Below, in pieces: positions 54,188 to 64,000 of a DNA stretch of 64,000 nucleotides. The notes beneath the pieces were generated by a model, which saw only the letters and a program-made list of their open reading frames with translations, was not told the origin of the DNA and searched no databases. Source of the stretch: Limnoperna fortunei. Lineage: Eukaryota; Mollusca; Bivalvia; Mytilida; Modiolidae. Position 1 is the stretch's first letter. Each line of letters starts with the position of its first letter. Location of the stretch: the NCBI GenBank assembly GCA_944474755.1, contig OX104123.1, positions 62,799,898 to 62,863,897 on the forward strand, read 5' to 3'. The position numbers and the translations under genes were made by a program.

Positions 54188-54885
54188 TTACCCCTTTATA
54201 GGCCAAGCTATATGTAATTTAGTCTTATCACTTTCTTGTCTTATGATTTTAATTGTAATCTTGTTATATATTGTTTCATGATTGATTGTATGGTTGTATT
54301 GATATCTTTCTTTTTGTTTTGTATGTACCAAAATTTTTTACTTTGTAGTAAAAATTTCCCAATGATATATTGTTATTTCATGTTAGAAAGAGGAGGGCAT
54401 AAATGCATGTTATTATAATAACAAATTTGATGCGGACGATTTCAACATTTTCCTCATTTCTTTTAATTTGTTGTCTCTCCGTTTGGGGCCCCTTTGTAGC
54501 TAAATTTATCCCTGGTTTTTGATTGGTCAATATCATTCCACACTTAGGTTTTCATCTAAACAACTGATTTTTGCAGAGCTGATTTATTTCATTTTTACCC
54601 ACCCACCTTCCTCAGCTTCTCTTTTTCTAAGTGGGTTGATTTTTCATGATAAAATTTATCTGGGGAATTTTTACCCCTTTATAGGCCAAGCTACATGTAA
54701 TTTAGTCTTATCACTTTCTTGTCTTATGATTTTAATTGTAATCTTGTTATATATTGTTTCATGATTAATTGTATGTTTTGATATATTTCTTATTGTTTTG
54801 TATTTACCAAAAATTTTACTTTGTAGTAAAAAATTTTTGCAATGATATGTTGTTATTTCATGTTAGAAAGAGGAGGGCATAAAAT
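54188..54885 (+). repeat. Split direct repeats B1-A2-B2 of DIRS copy 2
   Basis: B units of about 215 bases (54188-54403 and 54668-54885) share CCCCTTTATAGGCCAAGCTA through GTTAGAAAGAGGAGGGCATA. Between them is the A unit (54404-54667), also found at 38164-38340. Ngaro and PAT-type retrotransposons have A1 at the 5' end and B1-A2-B2 at the 3' end. A1 of this copy was not found. Confidence 0.65.
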
Positions 54886-55593
54886 TAATTGTATTTTTCT
54901 TTTGGTACTTGTAAAAAAATTTAAATTATGAATTTAAAATTAACTTTGTACCCAACATCATATGATGTACCTATATACTGAATTTGTAAAGCACATCTAA
55001 AGAAAGATAACTGCAACATCATGTCACTAAATAAGTGATTGTAACCTGTTCAAATCATTAAAAATTTAAGATGGCTATGAGTGTGTTCAGTATTACAAAT
55101 AAATGAACTATTCTCGTGAAAAGTTAGATTGTTATCGACAAGGTATATCGCACTTTGGGAGGATTTGCGCTAATGATATTAGGTTTTACAAATTACAATT
55201 AGATTTTTTAGATATTAATCGCACATCATTAGTGTAAGTCATAAAGAAAAAATGTGCAATTTTTTGGAAGAATAAAAAGTTTTTGTATTGGAATTTTGAA
55301 ATATGTAAAACTTCATGTAATATTTGAGAATTCTTTGTAGATATTTTGTTTACCATGGAACTAAAATGTGTCGCGAGGGAAAAGACGTCTGGTTGGTGGA
55401 CCTTCAAGAGAGTGTACGCAGAATTCGACAAATTTAATCAACCAGATTTTTCTTTTAAGCGGTTCAGCTTTATGTATAAGTGTTCTGTTAAAATATATCT
55501 CGACATTTTCTTCTCTTTAATTCTTGGTTTATACACTTTTGCTTTATTCTACATTATCATAATGTCAAATACGCACCAGGAATATTGAAAAAC
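54886..55593. other. AT-rich stretch, one weak ORF
   Basis: A plus ORF at 55355-55588 has a strong start context (TACCATGGAA) and begins MELKCVAREKTSGWWTFKRV. It then becomes hydrophobic without a motif. It may be a first exon, but no donor was identified. Confidence 0.25.
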
Positions 55594-55985
55594 AAAACGG
55601 GGAAAAAGCGGTAACGCTTTAACTTTGGCCAACAAATAGTAATTGTTTTCAGCCAACATATACCGTCTGGTTACTTTGTCAATTATTTCGACAATGCCGA
55701 AAATAAAAGTGTTGGACTAAAACTCTATGAATTGAATCCAGTATTTTGCAGTTGGCGAGATAGTCTGCTTAATCTTAAACAACACATTACTGAGGTTAGT
55801 TTTATATCTCTTAGCTACTTTGAATGAAATGACACTTGAATTATACAACGAACTTTTTCAGCATTTAGATTAAGTAGGTAGGTCTACGAGTTGTTTTTAC
55901 TTCATGTTATTTTTTCTACTTTAGGGTAAAGAGTGAATAAGTATATACTTTAAAATATTTAGGCATTGTTGTTTGGAGGCTTTTT

Positions 55986-57107
55986 CCGACGCAGTCGGTA
56001 TTATATTCACTTTTTACCCTTTGACCTCATGACACTTCAACTCTCGAAAAAGCAAGTCACGTGATCGTTATTCTGTTTCTTGATAAGTCAAAAACCCAAT
56101 TGGACGGGGGTTCGGAACAGGGCGATAAATTGGACATGGGTTCGGAACAGGTTTGTAAATTGGCACTTCACCTTTCAAATTGTGTACAATTATTAATTAG
56201 TTTTACCGTCTGTTTGTTTATAAAACTATTTCATAGTGGAATATTAAGAACGATAGAGATGAGCTGCAATTTGTAAAATTTTATATCAAACAACTTATAC
56301 AAAAATGTTAAATATTTTTTATTTGAAGAACAGCGCAAATTAAAACGCATATTAACACGGTGGATTTCTGCGGGCTTTAATGAAGTGTAAAAATATCGAA
56401 GAGAAGAAATTTTAATTAATTTCTTTAATAAATACAAATTAACAATCATTTTATATACATGTTGATATTAAAGCAAATGCATTATTATTGTTCTTGGGCG
56501 TCCGTCGTAGTACACACATAGATAGAGAGTTGTGGCTCTAATTGTAAAGTATACTTTGCTTATTCAGAAAATTTTAAACTATAAACATTTAATTAAAAAA
56601 ATTCTAATGTTCAATTTGTTTACATTATTGTATAACTGCTTTGGTGCTCGCAGAAAAACTTAATTTCTATATCTTAGGCAGTGTATTTCAATACATAATA
56701 GCAATAAACGTTCTGGAATACATGTACATGTACAACAAAGTACATGTAGTTGTATGTAAATTATCAATTTTAGGTTAACTGTATGATTGGTAAATCTGTT
56801 TATATCGAAAACACGTAAATAAAATAATCTGTTGAAATAAAAATACATATGGGGGGAGGGGGCACATGTATAAATTAAGCATTTCAACTCGTTTCACGTG
56901 GGACTAGTGTAAATTTATAGGTTCATGATTTCTTTCACGTAGTAATAGTTGTCCTTCAGTACTTCCCCAAAAATTTCCATCAAACATTTCTGGTGTATTG
57001 AAACGGGGAATTTGTATGACAATAATGGCGATTCGTAGTTCAATGCATAACTCAATTTATATCTTTACTGCGTCGGTTATCTTTTTTAAAGATAGTACTT
57101 GTTTTTT
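55986..57107. mobile_element. 1.1-kb insertion in copy 1 with short inverted ends
   Basis: It is absent from copy 2. The ends carry CCGACGCAGT (55986) and its complement ACTGCGTCGG (57067-57076). The interior is AT-rich and non-coding. The right border is uncertain by about 30 bases. Confidence 0.45.
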
Positions 57108-57286
57108 CGTTTAGCGTTTTATATGTGTTTCTGCTTATCGTGTTTTTTTATATTTATGTTTGTGTGTATTTTATTATTTTGTCTCACACAATTTCTTCGT
57201 AATGACAATTTTCATATTTTTTATTCGATTTCCACTGATAATCATTTGAAGATGAATATCATTACGTTTTACATAATTGTTTTCAG

Positions 57287-57666
57287 CCCTCATTCTTAGA
57301 CCCATCACACCTCCCATGAGGTTAGGGTTACCACTGCAACCAACAAAAACTAACAAAAGACCGAATAGTATTGACGACACAAAGCCTGAAAAGATTCAAA
57401 GGACATCCGGATTCTTCACTGCTGTTCGTTTCTATGACAACATTACTCCAACCAAGGAAAACATCCCACCAGAAGCTGTAGACCTGAACCTTTGCATGTA
57501 TTTCCAAAGAGACGACGATTATCGTACTTTTAAAATGTTTAATAACTTGATAGTTTTTAAAAAAAATTTTTTTAATTTCAATTTAAGACCAGTTCCTATG
57601 TCCATTGAAATATCATTAGCGAGTCATTTAAAAAGAACAAAAATAGAGGTGCGAACAAGTTCTTAG
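57287..57666 (+). CDS. Putative exon in the segmental duplication, copy 1
   Basis: After an AATTGTTTTCAG acceptor the frame runs for about 126 codons to TAG (RPITPPMRLGLPLQPTKTNK, then FFTAVRFYDNITPTKENIPP and LCMYFQRDDDYRTF). The basic Pro/Thr-rich start and the conserved middle look coding. The copy at 58790 has lost the frame. No family is recognised. Confidence 0.4.
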
Positions 57667-57768
57667 TGGTGAGAAGTTACAAGTCTTAACATGTTTTTTT
57701 TCACATTTATTCGTATCTGTGAGCATTATTCGGAGGAAGATGAGTATTAAATGAACATGTTGTCTAAC

Positions 57769-58244
57769 GTCCAGCAAGCAATATTTCAGCTATATTCAGG
57801 ACCTGAAATTTGTAGTTTTTAAATTATTAGTATATCATGCCTCCCTTTATACTGAAACGTAATCTCAAACAATAATATGAGATTATATACATATAAAAAT
57901 GGTAAAAACAACAAAACAATAAAAGATATGAAGCATCAAACATTTTTAGTGAGATAAAATTTAATTAAATAAATTAATTGCTTTTAAAAACTTAAAAATT
58001 GTGTCGCCACGACAGTTTTATATAAATAAAAATACGTATCTACACTATAGAAGGGTTCCCGAATGTGGACCAAGTCCACACAGTCCATCCAGACATGCTT
58101 AATGGTGTATGTGGACTGTTGCATGGCACATATTCAGGTCGTGGCTCATTATTTAAAATATAACTATTTGTCATCCTGTTATGACCAAGACGGCATCTTG
58201 TTAAAATAACTTGGTCTCTTCGACCTCTAAAATATTTAAAATAC
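57769..58244 (-). pseudogene. LINE 3'-end fragment 1
   Basis: On minus it encodes the ORF2 C-terminus (KYFRGRRDQVILTRCRLGHN, EPRPEYVPCNSP) in broken frames, followed by the LINE 3' UTR and the shared tail (ATATAGCTGAAATATTGCTT). It ends at 57769 without ATCA repeats. Confidence 0.8.
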
Positions 58245-58247
58245 AAA

Positions 58248-59283
58248 ATGGGAAAAATTGGTAACGCTTTAACTTTGGCCGACAAATAGTCATTGTTTTC
58301 AGCCAACATAAACCGTCCGGTTACTTCATGTCGATATTTTCGATAATGGCGAAAATAAAAGTGTTGGATTAAAACTCGATGAATTGGATGCAGTTTGCGA
58401 TATAAGCTGCATAATCTTAAAGCTTTACTGCGGTTAGTTTTATATCTCTTCTGTGTTACTTTGAATGAAACCACGAACTGTTTAAGCATTTAGTGTTCGT
58501 GTAGGTCTACGAGTTGTTTTTACTTAAGGTCAATTGTTCTACTTTAGAGTAAAGAGTGAACAAGTAAATGATTTTACCTGTTTAGGCATTGTTGTTTTGA
58601 GGCTTTTTTTTCCTTTAGCGTTTTTCCTGTTTTTTATTATTGTGTTTTTTTATATTTATGTTTGTGTGTATTTTGTTATTTTCTGTCTCACACAAGTTCT
58701 TCGTAATGACAATTTTCATATTTTGATTCTATTTCTACTGATACTCATTTGAAGATGAACATCATTACGTTTTCTATAATTTTGTTCAGCCCTCATTCTT
58801 AGACCCATTCCAAAGACCCATCACACCTCCCATCAGGTTAGGATTACCACTGAAACCAACAAAAACTAACAAAAGACCGAATAGTACTGACGACACAAAG
58901 CCTGAAAAGATGCAAAGGACATCCGGATTCTACACTGCTGTCCCTTTCTACGAAAACATTACTCCAACCGAGGAAAACATCCCACAAGAAGCTGTCGACT
59001 TGAACTTTTGCATGTATTTCCAAAGAGACAACGATTAGAGTACTTTTAAAATGTTTAATAACTTGATATTTTTTTTTAGTTTAAAAAAACATTTAAATTT
59101 AAGACCAGTTCCTATGTCCATTGAAATATCATAAGCGATGTCATTTAAAAAGAACAAAAAAAGAGGTGCGAACAAATTCTTAGTGGTGAGAAGTTACAAG
59201 TCTAAACATGTTTTTTCACATTTATTCGTATCTGTGAGCATTATTCGGAGAAAGATGTGCTTTTAAATGAACATTGATTGATT
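58248..59283 (+). repeat. Segmental duplication, copy 2
   Basis: This is the second copy of the 55594-57768 unit without the 1.1-kb insert. See copy 1 for the alignment. Confidence 0.75.
58790..59038 (+). pseudogene. Decayed copy of the 57287 exon
   Basis: The acceptor TTTTGTTCAG and most codons are kept (TSGFYTAVPFYENITPTEEN, CMYFQRDND). A 13-base addition near 58812 shifts the frame, and TAG at 59036 replaces a Tyr codon of copy 1. Confidence 0.6.
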
Positions 59284-59873
59284 GTGTGTTGTCTAACGTC
59301 CAGCAAGCAATATTTCAGCTATATTCAGGACCTGAAAATTGTAGTTTTTCAATTATTAGTATATCATGCCTCCCTTTATACTGAAACGTAATCTCAAACA
59401 ATAATATGAGATTATACAGATAAAAATGTTACTTAATACAATAAAAGATATGAGGCATCAAACTTTTTAGTGAAATAAAATTTAATTAAATAAATTAATT
59501 GCTTTTAAAAACTTAAAAATTGTGTCGCCACGACAGTTTTATATAAATAAAAATACGTATCTACACCATAGAAACGTTTCCGAATGTGGGCCAAGTCCAC
59601 ACAGTCCATCCAGAAATGCTTAATGGTGCATGGGCTGTTGCATGGCACACATTCAGGTCGTGGCTCATTATTTAAAATATAACTATATGTCGTCCTGGTA
59701 TGACTACGACGGCATCTTGTTGAAATAACTGTCTCTTCGACCTCTAAAACTTTACAAATTATTTTTTGTGCAGTAGTGGCTGGATCTCATTAAGTTTATT
59801 AAGAACTTGGAGATCCCAACCGCTCTGCCACAAACTAGAAATATATTTAAAAAATCAACGGTTTAAAATCGGT
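59284..59873 (-). pseudogene. LINE 3'-end fragment 2
   Basis: It is longer than fragment 1 at its 5' side. It covers the ORF2 C-terminal region, 3' UTR and shared tail, here with a short GATTGATTG end. Frames are broken. Confidence 0.8.
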
Positions 59874-60866
59874 GCCGAGGATTCCCCTTATTTGCATGAC
59901 ACATTTTTCAGAGAAACATATGAAATAAAGCAGACGACCCTTTAAAGCGAAAGACGAGAAATTGAGCTGAATGATTGAAGTGGAAATGAACGATGTCTAC
60001 TGATTGTGGATTGAAATGACCAAGTCCTAGCAAAATACCATTTACAGTCTTTTCATATTATATGTGTATGTTATTTATTTTATGTAATGGTTAAATAAAA
60101 ATAAAAATTTCCATGTGTTTTTATTTGTTTGTGTTTCTTTTTGTAATGAAGACTCGAGTGTAAAAAACCACATGTTGCTAGAAAATGGACTCGACCTCAT
60201 TTACATATTTCTTATCATGTTCAGTACCGGACATTTTTTTGTGTCCACTGTTAAATATTTCATGGTGTATTATCATTTCAAACATTGTTAGATGTGCAAG
60301 TCCGAAGTTCGTTTTGATTTGTTTATTCCAAATTATGGATGTCAAAGTATACACACTTATTTAGCTCTTCAAATTGAAGGACTTAAATTGAATTGAGAGG
60401 CTCCGGGAAACAAAGAAAAAAACATAGATCTATTTATTCAACAAAAATACCAACCAAGTTTACAAAAAAAAAATACAGATCATATTTAAACTGAAGCACT
60501 AACAATACATGTACAGATACATTACAAATAATATCAATGTCAATGGAATAATCAAAGAATCCAGTTGATGAATTCTGTGATATGGGAATGTCTCTTTGAC
60601 GCGGCAATGTGGTCTGTAGTTCTGCTTCGAGTTTGTATTAAGTTGTGAAGTCTGTCATGTTGTTCCATCGTTGTTATAATTTCTGTTAGGTGTCTGTTGG
60701 TCTCTGCTAATGTTACAGGAACCGCTGGTTCTTCTTAAGTTCGGAGTGATGACTCTTCTTGAAGTATCGAAGCGACGATGTCTGTATCTGTGGGGATACC
60801 ATGACATTATGTGCTGTTGTCGTGTTCGACGAATTGGTCAAAATCTTCTGGTGTCATGGTTGGTGG
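59874..60866. other. Unassigned stretch
   Basis: A minus frame at 60855-60545 gives acidic then helical residues (TPEDFDQFVEHDNS, then LAETNRHLTEIITTMEQHDR) with two stops. It could continue the exon at 60867. A 36-base block (GAATGATTGAAGTGGAAATG at 59968) recurs at 61890. Confidence 0.3.
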
Positions 60867-61090
60867 TCAGTCCATAATTTCCTCTGTTGCGTCGGGGTCT
60901 AGTACATCGGGTCGGAAGCATGTTGGTGACGGTGGACTCGTACTTTCTTCCACGAGTTGTTCAGGATGTGTACTGCGTATAGTAGTGAAGTCTTCTTGGC
61001 GAATTCTGCCCTGTTCACATGGCTGGATAAATCCTGTTGTATTGTGTGCGATTAACTCTAGCTTCACATTCTCTAGGCGGTCTGCTGCAT
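60867..61090 (-). CDS. Putative acidic exon, unknown family
   Basis: After CCTAACCTCAAG the minus strand is open for about 74 codons (RLENVKLELIAHNTTGFIQP, then TSPPSPTCFRPDVLDPDATE) to TGA. The GC content is higher than its surroundings. I considered a pogo/Tigger transposase because of HNTTGFIQPCEQG, but the rest does not fit. No function is assigned. Confidence 0.35.
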
Positions 61091-62285
61091 CTTGAGGTTA
61101 GGCACTGGTAATACATACATGTATATACACAAAACAAGTATATTTATATGCATGTATACATGTACCAACAAATACAATTTTACCTGTTATAGACGATGCA
61201 GGGTTAATTGTCCAGTGAAATTGTCATCCTCTGTTTTGTTCCACTCTGTGTACTGCCAGTCTAAAACTAAAACTTCATAAAGGAACTAGATGAAAAAAAG
61301 TTAAGTTTGTATTTTGAATGCAAGTTTTTTTTCCAACAGAATTGAAGTACAGGAAAATATTAGAAGACCGACGGAATTGTCTTGTAAAAAACAATAATGT
61401 TGACACACCTCATCATAGGAACTCGACATACCCTGATCAATTGAGGTTCGTCATTTGTACCTCCGTCATACGAGAAGGCTTTATCTCAGTAGAGGTAGCA
61501 CGAGACTTGCTTCTTTCAGTAAGATGTTCACTTGAAGTAGATCCTGTTGTTTTCACATTATCAGTCATGTGTGTATAAGACTAAAAAACTTGTACATATA
61601 TAATTCTATAATTTACTGTTTGTAAATAATGATATGCATGTGCTGAAATTGTATCAGTTAAAATATTATTTATAATGTCATTAAAGTGATAAACTGCTTG
61701 AAATAAGTGTTAAAGAATACTAACGCTGAACATTGTTTCCATTTAAAAGTTTTGTAACACTGTATATAAATTTATGCATTAATAACGGAATAAAGGTGAT
61801 AATAGTATATTATTATACACATCTACGAAACGTTTATTCATTCAGTATTTTCCTTTAAAACTCATTCTGGTGTCAGAAAAGAAATGTCTGAATGATTGAA
61901 GTGGAAATGCACGATGTCTACTGAATATTTACACAAATCTGCCCGGAAAAGATAACTTATGATTGAGGATGCATTTATATGGTCACAAGAGTCTTCTTTC
62001 AGTACCTCCAATTGTCTCAGTGTTGAACCTTTTACAAAATAAAACTGTTATCTGTCAATCGTCAGCTTTCTCACGGAGGCCAAACATGGCGAATTTGTTG
62101 TCAATTAACATGTGACAGATTTGGTCTTCAATATATTTAGCATTAGATTTGAAGTCATTGATGACGAAGGTCATTCATTGGTCAGAGAGTAATTATTAGT
62201 CGACTCCCTATTATCGGTTGAATTTCTATATAATTAATTTCATGATTTGCATTTACAAATCAAATAACAAATGTTATTTTTTGCA
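61091..62285. other. Mostly AT-rich, weak frames only
   Basis: A plus frame at 61318-61578 follows a TTCCAACAG acceptor (ELKYRKILEDRRNCLVKNNN) but lacks other support. The second copy of the 36-base block is at 61890. Nothing else is seen. Confidence 0.3.
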
Positions 62286-62374
62286 ATGGCTTCCAACAAT
62301 GTGATTTTTTATCAAACTTTTTCAAAATCAGGGAGGGTCGAATACACAACGAAATTTGGACGAAACAAGAGTCG
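62286..62374 (+). CDS. Possible first coding exon
   Basis: ATG in good context (GCAATGGCTTCC) opens MASNNVIFYQTFSKSGRVEY and ends at the donor AGTCG|GTAAGAGG. Alternatively an acceptor at AAAATCAG (62330) starts a 45-codon frame (LYLECGHTKLNSGLDELDEL) ending at the very good donor GAACAG|GTAAGT (62466). The two models exclude each other. Confidence 0.3.
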
Positions 62375-62466
62375 GTAAGAGGAGTTTATTTCCTGTATCT
62401 GGAATGCGGACATACAAAATTGAACAGTGGCCTAGATGAGCTGGATGAATTATTTACATTGAACAG

Positions 62467-63222
62467 GTAAGTTTTATACTTGCATATAAATTTACTGTTA
62501 GCGTAAAACTTTTTAACATCATTTTGATCTAAAACATCCGCCACAACTAGAAAAGTATTGAACTCAGAAGTAAACAAATTGGAACAGTTCATTTATAAAC
62601 CAGATACATTAAAATTACACATGTTACACATTCAAATTATGAAGTTTTAATTGACATCAGTAATTGTAAATAAAATTCGGGAGTTTCATATTCAAAATAG
62701 AGGAAATCAGGACGCATCTCACACGTTCTAAAATGAAATACAAATTATGGTAACCTTTATAGAAAATGCATTTTATATCAGACTTAACTTGAACGATCAA
62801 ATTTGTTTTAGTATCTTGGTGATATAATAAATCATTTTCCGTTCCTCCTTTAAGCCGCACTTTCTGAAAGCTTGGCCGTCCCTGAACCTGCTTTTTATTA
62901 GCAAACAGAGAACAAGTAAGCCTTATATAAGAGAATAGAAACAACAAAGAAAATAAACCACAGATGTATAGGCCACCAACACATTTCGTAAGTTTGTATT
63001 TTATTTTCTATTTTGAATTTATATAAAGGGATAGCTTACATGTTTCAAAAGCTACTAGGTACATTGATAATTGTTAAAGTAAGGGTACTTTTCTATTAAC
63101 ATTATAACACATGATAACTGGTTCATTTTCATGTTTCTTTATATAAGCTGGTAACTACAATTTTTTAAAGTTGAATTTATAAGATAACTATTTAATTCTC
63201 ATGTTTTTTTTCTCTTTTTTAG
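62467..63222. other. AT-rich stretch, intron-like
   Basis: It lies between a strong donor at 62466 and a TTTTTTAG acceptor at 63222. No gene is seen inside. Confidence 0.35.
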
Positions 63223-63494
63223 TCACCACCAACAAGTGTAAACATGAAATTTCAGGCTGCAGCAAGTGGAAAAAATGAATTCCCTATTCCCAACAGAAAC
63301 TACTTCCGTCCAATTCAACAGAATTAACACAGCGAAGGACTTCCCATTCCTACATGGATTACACACAACCATCATCAACTATGCCGTCACCACGTGCACC
63401 AGTAAAAAGTTAGATACGAGGATTTATCTCCGGCTACCACTGAAATTTACGACACGAGCGCAATAGAACTCGATGAATTTTTGCAAGAAATGTG
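63223..63494 (+). pseudogene. Possible terminal exon with two stops
   Basis: After the CTCTTTTTTAG acceptor one frame reads SPPTSVNMKFQAAASGKNEF, then PNRNYFRPIQQN. Two internal TAA codons follow, then RYEDLSPATTEIYDTSAIEL and DEFLQEM with a final TGA. The C-terminal part looks coding. The stops suggest decay or a missed intron. Confidence 0.3.
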
Positions 63495-63635
63495 AACAAT
63501 GATTGTGAAATATGTGCTTTCAAATTGGATTAGTTTAGAAATAAGTAGAAACGGTTAGTTATTTTATTGATTTATTTTCAATAAATAGTTAATTTATTTG
63601 TTCATTTATTTGATAATGTCCATAGGCATAACTTT

Positions 63636-63950
63636 CTATTGGGTTCTTCCAAAAACGTTTATCATCAAAACTTCAAGTCCCTTTTTCACAATGGTGTCCA
63701 TATATTGTTCATGGTTTTGACTTCTAATATATGTCATGGAATTGATGCTCATAGCTTCATCAATTAAACAATTCTTATACATTTCATGCCGGAGAGTCTG
63801 TTTTATTTCAGTTTTTGAAATGCCTTTCGCAACTTTCTTTTCTTTTTCACAAAGAACACTTTCTTTAGAAATTTCATCATACAGAAGACTGTACATTTTA
63901 GGCCTCAGACCAACAAATTCTTTTATTGGAACACCTACTGATCACTGACA
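63636..63950 (-). pseudogene. C-terminal fragment of a Polinton/Maverick-type family B DNA polymerase
   Basis: The frame GVPIKEFVGLRPKMYSLLYD, then KKVAKGISKTEIKQTLRHEM and SINSMTYIRSQNHEQY, follows the C-terminal tail of protein-primed family B polymerases of Polinton-type elements. In these, VPI-EFVGLR-KMYS is followed by KGI-K and an RS-NH-Y motif. An in-frame TGA at about 63948 ends it upstream, and no catalytic DTD block is inside the window. It is a truncated relic unless the gene continues beyond the right edge in another frame. Confidence 0.65.
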
Positions 63951-64000
63951 CGCTTATTATTTATCAAATTCATCAGTTGATTAAAATAATCATATTATAA

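Larger units (their letters stand above)
42690..54885 (+). mobile_element. DIRS/Ngaro-like retrotransposon, twice interrupted (copy 2)
   Basis: On plus the order is gag (42690-43240 and 45162-45740), RT (45746-46546), RNase H (46750-47145), tyrosine recombinase (52674-53558) and 3' split repeats (54188-54885). It is interrupted by a 1.9-kb TTAGCTCACC repeat and by LINE copy B. Without them it is about 4.8 kb, a normal size. Many stops mark it as dead before or after these insertions. The B-A-B repeat order fits Ngaro/PAT-type ends. Confidence 0.75.
55594..57768 (+). repeat. Segmental duplication, copy 1
   Basis: 55594-55985 matches 58248-58610 and 57108-57768 matches 58612-59283, in the same order and orientation. 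Copy 1 has an extra insert at 55986-57107. Each copy is followed by a LINE 3' fragment, so the LINE tail was part of the duplicated unit. Confidence 0.75.

Noticed and set aside
60867..61090. pogo/Tigger transposase, suggested by NTTGFIQPCEQG
   Set aside because: The following residues do not match the transposase and the acidic Pro/Ser-rich tail is atypical, so no family was assigned.

Overview
The window is AT-rich eukaryotic DNA with spliced, mostly single-exon-sized coding islands, tRNA-derived SINE sequence and a very high load of mobile elements. The recurring 3' tail (an ATATAGCTGAAAT core, then CGTTAAAC and runs of ATCA), the TTAGCTCACCTG repeats, frequent ACATGTA strings and DIRS, Penelope, I/jockey-like LINE and Polinton fragments together suggest a mollusc, most likely a bivalve. 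This rests on recognised repeat styles; no search was run. There is no bacterial operon structure, rRNA or CRISPR array.

Layout. 0.2-0.9 kb: a small two-exon minus-strand gene whose first exon recurs, decayed, at 16.2-16.4 kb. 1.0-2.35 kb: a 1.35-kb insertion carrying a GC-rich ORF with a ubiquitin-like look. 2.4-3.2 kb: a V-type SINE, a palindrome array and a MITE. 4.1-7.7 kb: a decayed DIRS/Ngaro-like element (gag, RT, RNase H, tyrosine recombinase) on minus. 9.6-11.3 kb: an integrase remnant and a Gln-rich/PHD reading frame whose internal stops are all TAA. 12.6-15.3 kb: one host terminal exon, an RT-tail fragment and rearranged LINE fragments. 16.5-26.6 kb: a candidate multi-exon plus-strand host gene whose intron holds an almost intact 6.1-kb LINE (copy A) in antisense. 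28.7-35.7 kb: a minisatellite, two Penelope-like fragments and a DIRS-type gag preceded by palindromes. 38.2-41.1 kb: a DIRS-type terminal repeat, an SGNH-hydrolase remnant split by a TTAGCTCACC repeat, and a SINE-like repeat. 41.7-54.9 kb: a DIRS/Ngaro-like element on plus, broken by a 1.9-kb repeat and by a second almost intact LINE (copy B); a MITE sits in its upstream region. 55.6-59.9 kb: a tandem segmental duplication with a duplicated exon and LINE tails. 60.9-63.9 kb: candidate exons and the C-terminal end of a Polinton-type family B DNA polymerase.

Most interesting signal: the three independent DIRS-type gag reading frames (copies at 7.7, 35.3 and 42.7 kb) each have, at a similar distance upstream, a cluster of a short dyad-symmetric motif, and the motif differs from element to element. 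Related clusters occur at 2.8, 9.7 and 27.9 kb. I know of no described feature that matches this. It may be a promoter, a Gag/RNA-binding or a recombinase-binding array.

The genes do not form a pathway. The window is a record of nested transposition, with a few host exons embedded in it. LINE copies A and B are the only elements that look recently mobile: ORF2 is intact in both, ORF1 is complete in A and altered only at its C-terminus in B, and both copies keep exact target-site duplications.
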